A DNA stretch of 64,000 nucleotides from Sideroxydans lithotrophicus (GCA_020723185.1 DYJI01000002.1:124001-188000); one strand, 5' to 3'; counted from the first letter of the stretch, positions 18,341-28,343 are shown. Program-made: numbers and translations. Notes: a model not told the origin generated them from the sequence alone.

Positions 18341-18763
18341 CTAGTCGAAATCTCCCCAGGCGCTCTTGCGCGGCTTGCGATCGCTTTCCACCAGACGCGC
18401 GATCTCGCGCCGGTCGCGTTTGGTCGGCCTCCCCTTGAGGTCGGACTGCGGCAGCAGCTTGTTCTGCTCGGCCTGTATCGCGCGCTTGCGCTTGCTCTCC
18501 TCGGTCTCGCGATACAGCTTCTGTGCGACCGGCGCGGGGCCGCGCTTGCCGGACAGTTCCAGTATCTCCACTTCGTGCTGGTAGGGACCGAGGCGGATCA
18601 CCAGCACATCGCCCACTCCGACCGTCTTGGCCTGCTTGATGCGCGCGCCGTCCATGGTCACCTTGCCACTCTCGACCGCGTCGGCGGCGATGCTGCGCGT
18701 CTTGAAGAAACGCGCGGCCCACAGCCATTTGTCGACGCGTAGTTTTTCTGCCGGTTCGTTCAT
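18341..18763 (-). CDS. hslR: heat shock protein 15, S4-domain RNA-binding protein
   Basis: A 140-residue protein with an N-terminal S4 domain (KLRVDKWLWAARFFKTRSIA, AVESGKVTMDGARIKQAKTV) and a basic C-terminal tail (ESKRKRAIQAEQNKLL, KGRPTKRDRREIARL). This matches Hsp15, which rescues stalled 50S subunits still carrying peptidyl-tRNA. The ATG at 18763 is chosen because the 43-residue track extension is not family-like. The SD is weak. It is the first gene of a minus-strand group with the APH/ATPase gene. Confidence 0.87.
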   Translation of the reverse strand: MNEPAEKLRVDKWLWAARFFKTRSIAADAVESGKVTMDGARIKQAKTVGVGDVLVIRLGPYQHEVEILELSGKRGPAPVAQKLYRETEESKRKRAIQAEQNKLLPQSDLKGRPTKRDRREIARLVESDRKPRKSAWGDFD

Positions 18764-18904
18764 TTCGTTGCCATTGAGAAGTCGGATCCGTGAAGATATG
18801 TAAAGTCTGTGCGGTTGCGGAACCTCTGTCGCATGATCGCATCCGACGCCGCGGATTGTGGGCGAGCCGGGAGCATGCGTCAAACCTGCCATGACCCTTA
18901 CGGT

Positions 18905-18934
18905 TTATTCAAATCGTCCACTATCCTCTATAGA
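18905..18934 (+). promoter_or_regulatory. probable sigma-70 promoter of the NodT-MacAB operon
   Basis: TTATTC and TATAGA with 18-bp spacing, about 48 bases before the chosen GTG start, in the divergent region with hslR. Confidence 0.4.
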
Positions 18935-18981
18935 ATCCCATCCATATCCGGCCTGCCCGGCCGTGCAGCAGAAAGGTGGCA

Positions 18982-20403
18982 GTGAAAGCCCAACTCCGCA
19001 TACTGATGATGATAGCTCCTCTGGCCGGCTGTGCCGTGGGCCCGGACTACGTCAGACCGGATCTCGCCGCCCCAGCGAACTGGCGCGACACGGCTGGGAC
19101 GCGCCCCGCATCGGCGCAGGAAGACATCTCCCGCTGGTGGTTGCGCCTGAAAGACCCTGTGCTGAACGAACTCATCGCCACTGCGCTGCGCAACAGTCCC
19201 GACATGCGCACCGCGCGCGCCAGGCTGCAGGAATCGCGCGCGCGGCTCGACATCTCTGATGCCGCCTTCATGCCGCAGTTGAACGCTGCGCTCGGTGCAG
19301 GGCGCAGCAAGGCCGGCAATGCTTCGCCCTCCAACCAGTTCAACGCCGGTTTCGACGCGAGCTGGGAGATAGACCTGTTCGGCGGCCTGCGCCGCGCTTC
19401 CGAGGCGGCCGAAGCGGACGCCGGGGCGACACTGGCGGATCTTTACCACACGCAGGTATCACTCGCCGCCGAAGTGGCACTCAACTACATGCAACTGCGC
19501 AGCCTGCAGCAGCGCCTCGCCATCGCGCGCAACAATCTGGCGGCGCAGCGCGAGACACTGAACATCACCGAATGGCGCGCGCAGGCCGGGCTGGTGACAT
19601 CGATGCAAGTGGAACAGGCGAACAGCAATCTGCAGCAGACACTGGCCGGCATCCCCACGCTCGCCACCAACCTCACCAAGGCCGAGAACAGATTGGCCGT
19701 GTTGCTGGGACAGTTCCCCACTTCGCTGCACGAGAAGCTTGCCGCACCTGTCGCACTGCCCCCCTTGCCGGATGAGATCGCGCTCAGCATCCCCGCCGAC
19801 ACCTTGCGCCAGCGTCCCGACGTGCAGGCCGTAGAAAGACGCGTGGCTGCGGAGACCGCGCGCATCGGGCAGGAGACGGCGGCGCGTTATCCCTCGCTCT
19901 CGCTCAGTGGCAGTCTGGGCTGGAAGGCGCTCACCGTCGGCGCACTGGGTGACAGCGCCAACCTGACCCGCTCGCTCTCCGCCAGTCTGGCGCAGTCGAT
20001 CTTCGACGGCGGTCGTCTGAGCAGCCGCATCGAGGCGCAGAGCGCCGTGCAGCAACAAGCACTGATCGCCTATGAACAGACCGTGTTGCTCGCACTGGAA
20101 GAAGTGGAGAACGCGCTGACCAGTTATGCCAACAGCCACGAACGCCGCGCCGCCTTGCAGAACGCCACGACCTCCGCGCGCAATGCCGCGTTGATGGCGC
20201 GACAGCGCTACGAAGGCGGCCTGATCGATTTCCAGAGTGTGCTCGATACCGACCGAACCCTGCTTTCCAGTGAAGACAGTCTGGCCAGCGCTGAATTCGA
20301 CGAGCGTGCCGCATTGATCAGTTTGTACAAAGCGATGGGCGGCGGCTGGAGCGAAGATGCCGCACTGCCTGTTGCGCAAACCAACGAAGGTCCACAACCA
20401 TGA
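18982..20403 (+). CDS. NodT-family outer-membrane efflux lipoprotein (TolC superfamily)
   Basis: A 473-residue outer-membrane channel protein. The track start GTG at 18976 overlaps its own AAAGG; the GTG at 18982 has this SD at 5 bp and gives a compact lipoprotein signal (LMMIAPLAGC, lipobox LAGC). The mature start GPDYVRPDLAAPANW is typical of the NodT family. Two OEP repeats of long helices follow (MRTARARLQESRARLDISDA, ALEEVENALTSYANSHERRA). It would form the outer-membrane exit duct for the MacA-MacB-type pump encoded next. It overlaps the adaptor gene by ATGA. Confidence 0.9.
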   Translation: MKAQLRILMMIAPLAGCAVGPDYVRPDLAAPANWRDTAGTRPASAQEDISRWWLRLKDPVLNELIATALRNSPDMRTARARLQESRARLDISDAAFMPQLNAALGAGRSKAGNASPSNQFNAGFDASWEIDLFGGLRRASEAAEADAGATLADLYHTQVSLAAEVALNYMQLRSLQQRLAIARNNLAAQRETLNITEWRAQAGLVTSMQVEQANSNLQQTLAGIPTLATNLTKAENRLAVLLGQFPTSLHEKLAAPVALPPLPDEIALSIPADTLRQRPDVQAVERRVAAETARIGQETAARYPSLSLSGSLGWKALTVGALGDSANLTRSLSASLAQSIFDGGRLSSRIEAQSAVQQQALIAYEQTVLLALEEVENALTSYANSHERRAALQNATTSARNAALMARQRYEGGLIDFQSVLDTDRTLLSSEDSLASAEFDERAALISLYKAMGGGWSEDAALPVAQTNEGPQP

Positions 20404-21677
20404 ATGACACTTCCAACTCCAGCCAGAAATTGCTGCACGCCATCACCCGTTCTTCAGGCGCGAGTCCACGCAAGCGTGCAATGTGGATCGCACTGGTCGT
20501 GGTCGCCGCCCTGCTGATCGGCTGGATGTTGTGGCCGAAGTCGAACGGTTCTGGCAACGGCAGCTACCTCACTGAGGAAGCCGCGCTTGGCGACCTGTCG
20601 GTGACGGTTTCGGCCACAGGCAATCTTTATCCCACCAACCAAGTTGATGTGGGCAGCGAGTTGTCCGGCATCGTGGAGAGCGTGCTGGTGGATGAGAACG
20701 ACCGTATCAAACGCGGTCAGGTGCTGGTGCGGCTCGACCTGTCCAAACTGAACGACCAGGTGGTCAAATCCCAGGCAGCCGTGCTGGCCGCCGAAGCGCA
20801 GGTGGCACAGATGCAGGCGACGGTGAAGGAATCGCGCGCCACGCTGGCACGCCTGCGCCAGGTGGCGGAGCTGACCGGTGGCAAAGTGCCCTCGCGCAGC
20901 GAGCTGGAAGCGGCGGAAGCGGCGGTGACGCGTGCCGAAGCGAACGAAGCCAATGCGCGCGCCGCCGCCGCGCAGGCCTCCGCCAGCCTGCGTTCCGACC
21001 AGACCAATCTTTCCAAGGCCACCATCCGCTCGCCCATCGACGGCATCGTGCTGACGCGCAAGATCGAGCCTGGACAGACCGTGGCCGCCTCGCTGCAAGC
21101 GCCGGTGCTGTTCACCATCGCCGAGGACCTCGCGCGCATGCAACTGCAGGTGGATGTGGACGAAGCGGATGTGAGTCAGGTCAGCATCGGTCAGTCCGCC
21201 TATTTCATGGTCGATGCCTGGCCGGGACGCAAGTATCCGGCCGAGATCTCGCGCGTCGGCTTCGGTGCGCAGACCACCGACGGCGTGGTGACCTACAAGA
21301 CACTATTGAATGTATCGAATGCTGACCTGAGCCTGCGTCCCGGCATGACTGCCACCGCCGAGATCTCTACTGCGAACCTGCATGATGTCTTGCTGATACC
21401 CAATGCCGCGTTGCGCTTCACGCCGGTGACGAAGACCGCTTCCTCAGGCGGCTTCGTCGCCAGCCTGATGCCGCGCCGTCCGCAGCAGCCCAAGCAGGTG
21501 AAAGAGAACGCATCGAACGGCAGCAGCGCGCGCACGCTGTGGGTGCTGCAGGACAACAAACCGGTGCCGGTCGAAGTCAACATCGGCCTCACCGACGGGC
21601 GGCGCACACAGGTCGTCAGCGGTGATCTGAAGGCGGGTGCGCGCGTCATCATCGGCATGCAGAAATCGGCAAAATGA
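20400..21677 (+). CDS. MacA-like periplasmic adaptor (HlyD family)
   Basis: A 425-residue membrane-fusion protein. One N-terminal membrane helix (MWIALVVVAALLIGWMLW) precedes the barrel/lipoyl region (VSATGNLYPTNQVDVGSELS, VDENDRIKRGQVLVRLD), a helical hairpin (residues about 120-200), the second lipoyl half (ATIRSPIDGIVLTRKIEPGQ) and the membrane-proximal domain. A proline/lysine-rich insert (MPRRPQQPKQVKENASNGS) sits near the C-terminus. It would bridge the inner-membrane ABC permease and the NodT channel. It overlaps both neighbours by 4 bp. Confidence 0.88.
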   Translation: MNDTSNSSQKLLHAITRSSGASPRKRAMWIALVVVAALLIGWMLWPKSNGSGNGSYLTEEAALGDLSVTVSATGNLYPTNQVDVGSELSGIVESVLVDENDRIKRGQVLVRLDLSKLNDQVVKSQAAVLAAEAQVAQMQATVKESRATLARLRQVAELTGGKVPSRSELEAAEAAVTRAEANEANARAAAAQASASLRSDQTNLSKATIRSPIDGIVLTRKIEPGQTVAASLQAPVLFTIAEDLARMQLQVDVDEADVSQVSIGQSAYFMVDAWPGRKYPAEISRVGFGAQTTDGVVTYKTLLNVSNADLSLRPGMTATAEISTANLHDVLLIPNAALRFTPVTKTASSGGFVASLMPRRPQQPKQVKENASNGSSARTLWVLQDNKPVPVEVNIGLTDGRRTQVVSGDLKAGARVIIGMQKSAK

Positions 21678-22399
21678 ATGACACCGCGATCACCTTCGAT
21701 CCCGATGCGCTGATCCAGCTGTCCGGCATCACCAAGACCTACGGTCAAGGGCAGGCCGCCTTCCAGGCGTTGCGCGGCGTCGACCTTTCCATACGTCAAG
21801 GCGAGTTCGTCGCCATCATGGGGCCGAGCGGCTCCGGCAAATCCACCGCGATGAACATCCTCGGCTGTCTCGACACGCCGACCTCGGGTGCCTATCTGTT
21901 CGACGGTGTGCATGTGGAAGATCTGTCGCGCGACCAGCGCGCGCTGCTGCGCCGCAACTATCTTGGCTTCGTGTTCCAGGGCTTCAATCTGCTGGCGCGC
22001 ACCTCGGCACAGGAGAACGTGGAACTGCCGCTGCTGTATCGCGGCGAGAGTGCCGAAGCACGCCACGAGAAAGGCATGGCTGCACTGCGCTCGGTCGGAC
22101 TGGAGGCCTGGGCGCATCACACCTCGTCCGAACTCTCCGGTGGTCAGCAACAGCGTGTCGCCATCGCGCGCGCCATCGTCACTGATCCCAAAGTTCTGCT
22201 GGCTGACGAGCCGACCGGCAACCTCGACTCCAAACGCGGCCACGAGATCATGGAACTGCTGGTCAGCATGAACCGCGATCGCGGCATCACCATCCTCATG
22301 GTGACGCATGAACCGGACATCGCCGCCTATGCCAAACGCATCGTGCATTTCGTCGACGGCCAGATCGCACAGGACGACAGCAATGGAGGTACGGCATGA
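21674..22399 (+). CDS. MacB-type ABC transporter ATP-binding protein
   Basis: A 241-residue ATPase of the LolD/MacB type. It has Walker [16 protein letters not shown], the Q-loop in [20 protein letters not shown], signature [15 protein letters not shown], Walker [17 protein letters not shown] and the H-loop MVTHEPDIA. In E. coli MacB the ATPase and permease are fused; here they are two genes overlapping by 4 bp. It powers substrate extrusion from the periplasm. Confidence 0.92.
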   Translation: MNDTAITFDPDALIQLSGITKTYGQGQAAFQALRGVDLSIRQGEFVAIMGPSGSGKSTAMNILGCLDTPTSGAYLFDGVHVEDLSRDQRALLRRNYLGFVFQGFNLLARTSAQENVELPLLYRGESAEARHEKGMAALRSVGLEAWAHHTSSELSGGQQQRVAIARAIVTDPKVLLADEPTGNLDSKRGHEIMELLVSMNRDRGITILMVTHEPDIAAYAKRIVHFVDGQIAQDDSNGGTA

Positions 22400-23607
22400 T
22401 GGGCTGGACCACGTTGTTGCTGGCCTTGCGCGAGATACGCCGCAACCTGATGCGCTCATTCCTCACTGTGCTCGGCATCGTCATCGGCGTAGCCGCCGTG
22501 GTCACCATGGTGACCCTGGGCAACGGCGCGACGCAGTCGGTGTCCGACCAGATATCCAGCCTCGGCAGCAACCTGCTGATGCTGCGCCCCGGGCAGCGCA
22601 TGGGGCCGGGCAGCGGCAGCCTGGGCGCGCCCAGTTTCAAGGCGGAGGATGCGGAAGCGATCCGGGCACAGGTAGGTTCGCTCAAAGCGGTCGCCCCCAC
22701 CGTGAACCGCACGGCCGTGGTGGTAGTCGGCACCAGGAACTGGGCGACCTCCATCACCGGCAGCAACAGCGATTACTTCACCGCCGGCAACTGGACGCTG
22801 GCGGAGGGAAGACTGTTCAATGCCACCGAGGAGCGCGCCGGCAAGGCCGTGTGCATCATCGGCGCGACCGTGCGCAAGGAACTGTTCGAGGCGCACAGCC
22901 CGGTGGGCGATACCATGCGCATCAAACAGTTCTCGTGCGAGGTGATCGGTGTGCTCACCGCGAAAGGTCAGAGCGCGATGGGCCGCGACCAGGACGACAC
23001 GGTGGTGATGCCGCTGCGCACCGTGCAGCGCCGCCTCACCGGCAAGCAGGACGTGAGCACCATCCTCATCTCGATGCAGGATGAGGCGTCGTCCGAACAG
23101 GTGATCAACCAGATCTCGCTGCTGATGCGCGAGCGGCGCAAGCTGTCTGACAACGAGGACGACAACTTCAGCGTGCAGGACACCAAGGAGATCGCCAAGA
23201 CCCTGTCCGGCGCCATCGGCACCATGACCGCGCTGCTCGGCGCGGTGGCGGCGGTGAGCCTGCTGGTGGGCGGCATCGGCATCATGAACATCATGCTGGT
23301 GTCGGTGACCGAGCGCACAAGGGAGATCGGCATCCGCCTCGCCATCGGCGCGCTGGAGAAGGAAGTGCTGATGCAGTTCCTCACCGAGGCGGTGGTGCTT
23401 TCCGCGTTCGGCGGACTGGTGGGACTGTTGCTGGCGGCCATCGCCTGCTACGGGCTGGCCTCCATGCTGTCGCTGCCCTTCCTGTTCAGCCCCGGCATCA
23501 ACCTGCTCGCCTTCGGCTTCTCGGCTGCCATCGGTGTGATCTTCGGCTATGTGCCGGCGCGGCGCGCGGCGCGGCTGGACCCGATCGAGGCGTTAAGGCA
23601 CGAATAA
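22396..23607 (+). CDS. MacB-type ABC permease (FtsX family)
   Basis: A 403-residue permease with four predicted membrane helices. One is near the N-terminus (SFLTVLGIVIGVAAVVTMVT), then a large periplasmic domain of about 220 residues, then three C-terminal helices (GAVAAVSLLVGGIGIMNIML, AFGGLVGLLLAAIACYGLAS, LLAFGFSAAIGVIFGYVPAR). The VTERTREIGIRLAIGA motif and the terminal ARRAARLDPIEALRHE are family signatures. This is the last gene of the NodT-MacA-ATPase-permease operon. Substrates of such pumps include macrolides, lipopeptides and siderophores; none can be chosen here. Confidence 0.92.
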   Translation: MMGWTTLLLALREIRRNLMRSFLTVLGIVIGVAAVVTMVTLGNGATQSVSDQISSLGSNLLMLRPGQRMGPGSGSLGAPSFKAEDAEAIRAQVGSLKAVAPTVNRTAVVVVGTRNWATSITGSNSDYFTAGNWTLAEGRLFNATEERAGKAVCIIGATVRKELFEAHSPVGDTMRIKQFSCEVIGVLTAKGQSAMGRDQDDTVVMPLRTVQRRLTGKQDVSTILISMQDEASSEQVINQISLLMRERRKLSDNEDDNFSVQDTKEIAKTLSGAIGTMTALLGAVAAVSLLVGGIGIMNIMLVSVTERTREIGIRLAIGALEKEVLMQFLTEAVVLSAFGGLVGLLLAAIACYGLASMLSLPFLFSPGINLLAFGFSAAIGVIFGYVPARRAARLDPIEALRHE

Positions 23608-23617
23608 GGCGGCACCT

Positions 23618-25003
23618 TCAAGCTGCCTTGCGTCTCACCTTCTCTTCATACATCTGTTGGTCAGCCATCTTCAAAACCTGGTCCAGCGTGCCGCCCACTG
23701 CGGGGCACATCGCCACACCGACCGACACGCCCACGCGCAGGCTCTGACCTTCGAACATGATGGGCGCCTCGATCTCCCTGCGCAGCCTGTCGACCAGCGG
23801 TTGCAGGGTCTCCGGTTCCACCTCATCCATCAGCACGATGAATTCGTCGCCACCCCAGCGCGCGATCGTATCGTTCGCACGCACGACCTCCTTGGCACGC
23901 TGGGCCACCGCCAGCAACACGGCATCACCGGCCTTGTGACCGTAACTGTCATTGATCGCTTTAAAGCCGTCCAGATCGAGGAACAGGATGGCGCAGGCCT
24001 GCTCTGGCTTGCGCTTGTGCCGTGCGAACACCATCTCTGCACGGTCCTCCAGCAGATGCCGGTTCGGCAATCCGGTCAACTGGTCGTACATGGCAAGTGC
24101 GGCCAGATCGGAACGGCTGCGGATCAGCATGTACATCATCCAGCCGGCGATAGCCGCCAGCGCGATGGACAGCAGACGTATCAACAGGTCCGTCTGATCG
24201 AAGCCGGTGTCGCGCAGCGAGCGCACGGCGATGAGCCACTTGCCGCCCGGGATGTCGATCTCCTGCGTGAAGGCATCGGCCCTGTCGAACAGCGATGCAT
24301 CCCCCAGCACCATACCTCCGTCTGCACCCGCACCGTCGCGGCCGCGTATGGCGAACTCGAACTGTTTTGGATCGACGCCCGATGCGATCACCTCGGTGAA
24401 CGAATCGAGGTCGATGACAGTAGAGAGCAGCCCCCAGTACTTGTTGTCGATATACAGCGGGACGCGATAGATGAGACCGCGCCCGCCCTGCACCAGATCG
24501 ACCGGACCGGCCAGCGCGGGCACACCGCTTTCGGTGATGCGCTTGACCATGCCCCATTGCTTGGGCTGGTCCGGATAATGCAAGCCGATCGCACCTTCGT
24601 TCCCCTCGCGCGGATAGACATATCTCAGGGTGTAGCCGACGGCGACACCGAAGTTGCGGACATGGGCGTTACTCTTGTGCAGGACACCGAGGATGTCGTG
24701 GACTTCCTGCGCCTGCAGATCGTTGTTGCGCACCACCAGATAACTGCCGAGGCCGCTGCTCAGATAGAGCAGGGAATTCAACTCGCTCTCGGTCTGCGCT
24801 CGCAGCTTGGCGTTAAAAGCGACGCTGTCGCGGAAGAACTCTTCCTTCCGGTCTTCGGCACGATTATGCAGAACCAGTTCTCCCATCACCGCAATGAGGA
24901 TGAAAACACCTGCCGCACCTGCCAGTGCAAAGCGATGACTGCGAATGAACAAACCGATCTTGTTTCTCAAACTGCCCCCTGCGGGGAATCTTCCTCTCCG
25001 CAT
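23618..25003 (-). CDS. CHASE-domain diguanylate cyclase
   Basis: A 461-residue membrane protein. The ATG at 25003 is preferred to the TTG at 25006. A membrane helix (FALAGAAGVFILIAVMGELV) is followed by a periplasmic CHASE-like sensor (VHDILGVLHKSNAHVRNFGV, YTLRYVYPREGN, VDLVQGGRGLIYRVPLYIDN), a second helix (LLSIALAAIAGWMMYML) and GGDEF. The active site is RWGGDEFIVLMDE, with an RxxD product-inhibition site (RAND) five residues before it. It would synthesise c-di-GMP in response to an external ligand. It is convergent with the MacB operon and lies 140 bp after the decarboxylase gene on the same strand; that gap shows nothing notable. Confidence 0.87.
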   Translation of the reverse strand: MRRGRFPAGGSLRNKIGLFIRSHRFALAGAAGVFILIAVMGELVLHNRAEDRKEEFFRDSVAFNAKLRAQTESELNSLLYLSSGLGSYLVVRNNDLQAQEVHDILGVLHKSNAHVRNFGVAVGYTLRYVYPREGNEGAIGLHYPDQPKQWGMVKRITESGVPALAGPVDLVQGGRGLIYRVPLYIDNKYWGLLSTVIDLDSFTEVIASGVDPKQFEFAIRGRDGAGADGGMVLGDASLFDRADAFTQEIDIPGGKWLIAVRSLRDTGFDQTDLLIRLLSIALAAIAGWMMYMLIRSRSDLAALAMYDQLTGLPNRHLLEDRAEMVFARHKRKPEQACAILFLDLDGFKAINDSYGHKAGDAVLLAVAQRAKEVVRANDTIARWGGDEFIVLMDEVEPETLQPLVDRLRREIEAPIMFEGQSLRVGVSVGVAMCPAVGGTLDQVLKMADQQMYEEKVRRKAA

Positions 25004-25146
25004 CAAGTGTGGTCAATAGCTTTGCACACTACGGGCATAACGCCACTGCCTGGTACGAGCTGCTCGCCACGTTGGCGAAAGCGTCGACCGTGAGCGTCGA
25101 GATGTCAGCCTGAACTGCCCGGATGACGACGCTCATGGCGTCAGGT

Positions 25147-27393
25147 TCACTTCACGCAGTCGACGAAATAGATGCGCTCGCCGTTCACCTTGTCCGACAC
25201 CAGGCCGTGGATGTCGGTCTCGAAGCCGGGGAAGCCCTTGTTGAAATTGCGCGCGAACTTGAGATAGTCGACGATGGTCTTGTTGAAGCGCTCGCCGGGG
25301 ATGAGTAGCGGGATGCCCGGCGGGTAAGGCGTGAGCAGCACGGCGGTGATGCGGCCCTCCAGCTCATCCACCGGCACGCGCTCGATCTCGTCGTGCGCCA
25401 TCTTCGCGAACGCATCGGACGGTTTCATCGCGGGCTGCATGTCGGACAGATACATCTCCGTCGTCATCTTGGCCACATTGTTGGCCTTGTAGGTGTCATG
25501 GATCTGCTGGCACAGGTCACGCAGGCCGGTGCGTTCGTACTGAGGGAACTTCGCGGCGAACTCCGGCAGGATGCGCCAGATCGGCGCGTTCTTGTCGTAG
25601 TCGTCCTTGAACTGCTGCAGCGCGGTGAGCAGCGTGTTCCAGCGGCCCTTGGTGATGCCGATGGTGAACATGATGAAGAAGGAATACAGGCCACACTTCT
25701 CCACGATCACGCCATGCTCGGACAGGTACTTGGTGACCATCGCAGCAGGGATGCCCGAGTCGGCGAAGTCGCCGTCCACGTCCAGCCCCGGCGTGATGAC
25801 GGTGGCCTTGATGGGATCGAGCATGTTGAACCCTGCCGCCAGTTTGCCGAAACCGTGCCACTTGTCGTCCGGGTTCAGCATCCAGTCGTCGCGCTCGCCG
25901 ATACCTTCCTCGGCGATGTTCTGCGGCCCCCACACCTTGAACCACCAGTCCTCGCCATACTCTTCATCCACCTTGCGCATGGCGCGGCGGAAGTCGAGCG
26001 CTTCGGCGATGGATTCTTCCACCAGCGCGGTGCCGCCCGGCGGTTCCATCATCGCCGCGGCCACATCGCACGAGGCGATGATGGAGTATTGCGGTGAGGT
26101 GGAGGTGTGCATCAGGTAGGCTTCGTTGAACACATGGTTGTTCAGTTTGCGCGTCTCGGATTCGCGCACCAGGATCTGCGATGCCTGCGACAGACCGGCC
26201 AGCAGTTTGTGTGTGGACTGCGTGGCGAAGATCATCGATTCCTTGGCGCGCGGGCGACCGCGACCGATGGCATGCATGCTCTTGTAGAAGTCGTGGAAAG
26301 CGGCGTGCGGCAACCAGGCCTCGTCGAAGTGCAGCGTATCGATCCTGCCATCCAGCATCTCCTTCAGTGTCTCGACGTTGTAGATCACACCGTCGTAGGT
26401 ACTCTGCGTGATGGTGAGGATGCGCGGTTTCTTCTTTTTGTCCTTGATGAACGGGTTGGCGTCGATCTTCTTCTGGATGCTGGCCGGATCGAACTCGGAT
26501 TTCGGGATCGGGCCGATGATGCCGAAGTTGTTGCGCGTCGGCGTCAGGAACACCGGCACCGCGCCGGTCATCATGATCGAATGCAGGATGGACTTGTGGC
26601 AGTTGCGGTCGACGACCACGATGTCGTCCGGCGCCACGGTGGAGTGCCACACGATCTTGTTCGAGGTCGATGTGCCGTTGGTGACGAAGAACAGGTGATC
26701 GGAATTGAAGATGCGCGCCGCGTTGCGCTCGGAAGCCGCCACCGGGCCGGTGTGGTCCAGCAACTGGCCGAGTTCGTCCACCGCGTTGCACACGTCGGCG
26801 CGCAGCATGTTCTCGCCGAAGAACTGGTGGAACATCTGCCCCACCGGCGACTTCAGGAATGCCACGCCGCCGGAGTGGCCGGGGCAATGCCAGGAATAGG
26901 AACCGTCCTGCGCGTAGTCGAGCAGCGCGCGGAAGAACGGCGGCGCCAGCGAATCCAGATAGCTCTTCGCCTCGCGGATGATGTGGCGCGCCACGAACTC
27001 CGGCGTGTCCTCGTGCATGTGGATGAAGCCGTGCAACTCGCGCAGCACATCGTTCGGGATGTGACGCGAAGTGCGCGTCTCGCCGTACAGATAGATGGGG
27101 ATGTCGGCGTTGCGAAAACGCAGCTCGGCCACGAAGGCGCGCAGCGTCTTGAGCGCGGATTCTGTCTCTTCCTTGCTGCCCGCGCCGAACTCCTCGTCGT
27201 CGATGGAAAGCAGGAAAGCCGACGCACGGCTCTGCTGTTGCGCGAACGAGGTCAGGTCGCCGTAGCTGGTGACGCCCAGCACTTCCATGCCTTCTTTTTC
27301 GATGGCATCGGCCAGCGCGCGGATGCCAAGACCGCTGGCGTTCTCGGAACGAAAGTCTTCGTCGATGATGATAACTGGGAACCTGAATTTCAT
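25147..27393 (-). CDS. PLP-dependent arginine/lysine/ornithine decarboxylase
   Basis: A 748-residue fold-type I decarboxylase of the AdiA/CadA/SpeC family. The N-terminal wing domain is receiver-like (VIIIDEDFRSENASGLGIRA). The PLP domain shows YSWHCPGHSGGVAFLKSPVG, FFVTNGTSTSNKIVWHS, LHFDEAWLPHAAFHDFY and the Schiff-base lysine at about residue 396 in QSTHKLLAGLSQ. The C-terminal domain includes VLLTPYPPGIPLLIPGERF. Sequences like this in betaproteobacteria are annotated as arginine or lysine decarboxylases. Substrate cannot be fixed here. It would make a polyamine (agmatine, cadaverine or putrescine), which is relevant because a PotD-like sensor operon lies 9 kb away. The SD (GGAG) before the ATG is good. 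Confidence 0.88.
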   Translation of the reverse strand: MKFRFPVIIIDEDFRSENASGLGIRALADAIEKEGMEVLGVTSYGDLTSFAQQQSRASAFLLSIDDEEFGAGSKEETESALKTLRAFVAELRFRNADIPIYLYGETRTSRHIPNDVLRELHGFIHMHEDTPEFVARHIIREAKSYLDSLAPPFFRALLDYAQDGSYSWHCPGHSGGVAFLKSPVGQMFHQFFGENMLRADVCNAVDELGQLLDHTGPVAASERNAARIFNSDHLFFVTNGTSTSNKIVWHSTVAPDDIVVVDRNCHKSILHSIMMTGAVPVFLTPTRNNFGIIGPIPKSEFDPASIQKKIDANPFIKDKKKKPRILTITQSTYDGVIYNVETLKEMLDGRIDTLHFDEAWLPHAAFHDFYKSMHAIGRGRPRAKESMIFATQSTHKLLAGLSQASQILVRESETRKLNNHVFNEAYLMHTSTSPQYSIIASCDVAAAMMEPPGGTALVEESIAEALDFRRAMRKVDEEYGEDWWFKVWGPQNIAEEGIGERDDWMLNPDDKWHGFGKLAAGFNMLDPIKATVITPGLDVDGDFADSGIPAAMVTKYLSEHGVIVEKCGLYSFFIMFTIGITKGRWNTLLTALQQFKDDYDKNAPIWRILPEFAAKFPQYERTGLRDLCQQIHDTYKANNVAKMTTEMYLSDMQPAMKPSDAFAKMAHDEIERVPVDELEGRITAVLLTPYPPGIPLLIPGERFNKTIVDYLKFARNFNKGFPGFETDIHGLVSDKVNGERIYFVDCVK

Positions 27394-27460
27394 GGTCTAA
27401 CTCCGGTGGAAGCAATGATTGGCGCGGATTGTCGCAGAACGTCGAACGACGGATGATGAA

Positions 27461-27682
27461 TTATTTTTGCCCGGGATACGGACTGGCGAGGGTGGCGACC
27501 AGATTGGCCAGCACCTCACGGAACTGCTGTTCATCGCAGCCCATCAGCACGGCATCTTCCAGCGCATCACGGCAGACCTGGCCGATCTCGACCAGGTTCT
27601 CCTGCATGACTTTGTTCTTCTCATAGCAGGCCACCACCTCGCCTTCGGGTGATTTCCAGACGATGTGCTTGATCTTGTCCAT
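27461..27682 (-). CDS. small conserved protein co-transcribed with dcd, function unknown
   Basis: A 73-residue soluble acidic protein ([20 protein letters not shown], then LEDAVLMGCDEQQFREVLAN). Its ATG overlaps the dcd stop codon (ATGA), so it is almost certainly translated after dcd. There is no recognised domain. The N-terminal strand and helical C-terminal half suggest a small folded protein. The overlap and acceptable codon use support it as a real gene. Confidence 0.65.
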   Translation of the reverse strand: MDKIKHIVWKSPEGEVVACYEKNKVMQENLVEIGQVCRDALEDAVLMGCDEQQFREVLANLVATLASPYPGQK

Positions 27683-28248
27683 CAGGTCTTCGGCAGGGTG
27701 ACGCCGACCTGGCCCTGATACTTTCCGCCACGGTCTTTATAGGAGGTCTCGCACACCTCGTCGCTCTCGAAGAACAACACCTGCGCCACGCCCTCGTTGG
27801 CGTAGATCTTGGCCGGCAGCGGCGTGGTGTTGGAGAACTCCAGCGTCACATAGCCTTCCCACTCCGGCTCGAACGGGGTGACGTTGACGATGATGCCGCA
27901 GCGGGCATAGGTGGACTTTCCCAGACACACGGTCAGCACGTTGCGCGGGATGCGGAAATATTCCACGGTGCGCGCCAGCGCGAAGGAGTTGGGCGGGATC
28001 ACGCAATAGTCAGCCTCGACGCTCACGAAGGAATTCGGATCGAAATTCTTGGGGTCGACGATGGTGCTGTTGATATTGGTGAACAGCTTGAACTCACGCG
28101 AGCAGCGGATATCGTAACCATAGCTGGAAGTGCCGTAGGACACGATCTTGTGGCCGTTCACTTCCTTCACCTGGTTGGGCTCGAACGGGTCGATCATGCC
28201 GGTCTGCTCGGCCATGCGACGTATCCACTTGTCTGACTTGATGCTCAT
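27682..28248 (-). CDS. dcd: dCTP deaminase
   Basis: A 188-residue enzyme that deaminates dCTP to dUTP for thymidylate synthesis. Full-length match: [20 protein letters not shown] at the start, [40 protein letters not shown], the catalytic region [20 protein letters not shown] and the C-terminal [15 protein letters not shown] lid. A GGAATC SD precedes the ATG. It is divergent from metG. Confidence 0.95.
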   Translation of the reverse strand: MSIKSDKWIRRMAEQTGMIDPFEPNQVKEVNGHKIVSYGTSSYGYDIRCSREFKLFTNINSTIVDPKNFDPNSFVSVEADYCVIPPNSFALARTVEYFRIPRNVLTVCLGKSTYARCGIIVNVTPFEPEWEGYVTLEFSNTTPLPAKIYANEGVAQVLFFESDEVCETSYKDRGGKYQGQVGVTLPKT

Positions 28249-28310
28249 TGCGATTCCTTGCTGGGTTTGTGCGGGCGCGATTTTATCTGATTCCTCGGCG
28301 GTGCGTGGGT

Positions 28311-28321
28311 TTTGCTACAAT
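28311..28321 (+). promoter_or_regulatory. extended -10 promoter of metG
   Basis: TTTTGCTACAAT supplies TGC plus TACAAT, an extended -10. No good -35 is present. Transcription would begin near 28328, so the 120-bp structured repeat at 28344-28463 would form most of the metG leader. Confidence 0.45.
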
Positions 28322-28343
28322 CGCGCCCTCATCGAATTTAAGC

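Noticed and set aside
18340-18842. N-terminal extension of the APH/ATPase ORF through hslR
   Set aside because: Reads hslR in the wrong frame; the family start is MSALADQQRL at 18338.
23657-25093. 478-residue plus-strand ORF opposite the CHASE-GGDEF gene
   Set aside because: The minus strand encodes intact CHASE/GGDEF motifs; the plus frame has none.
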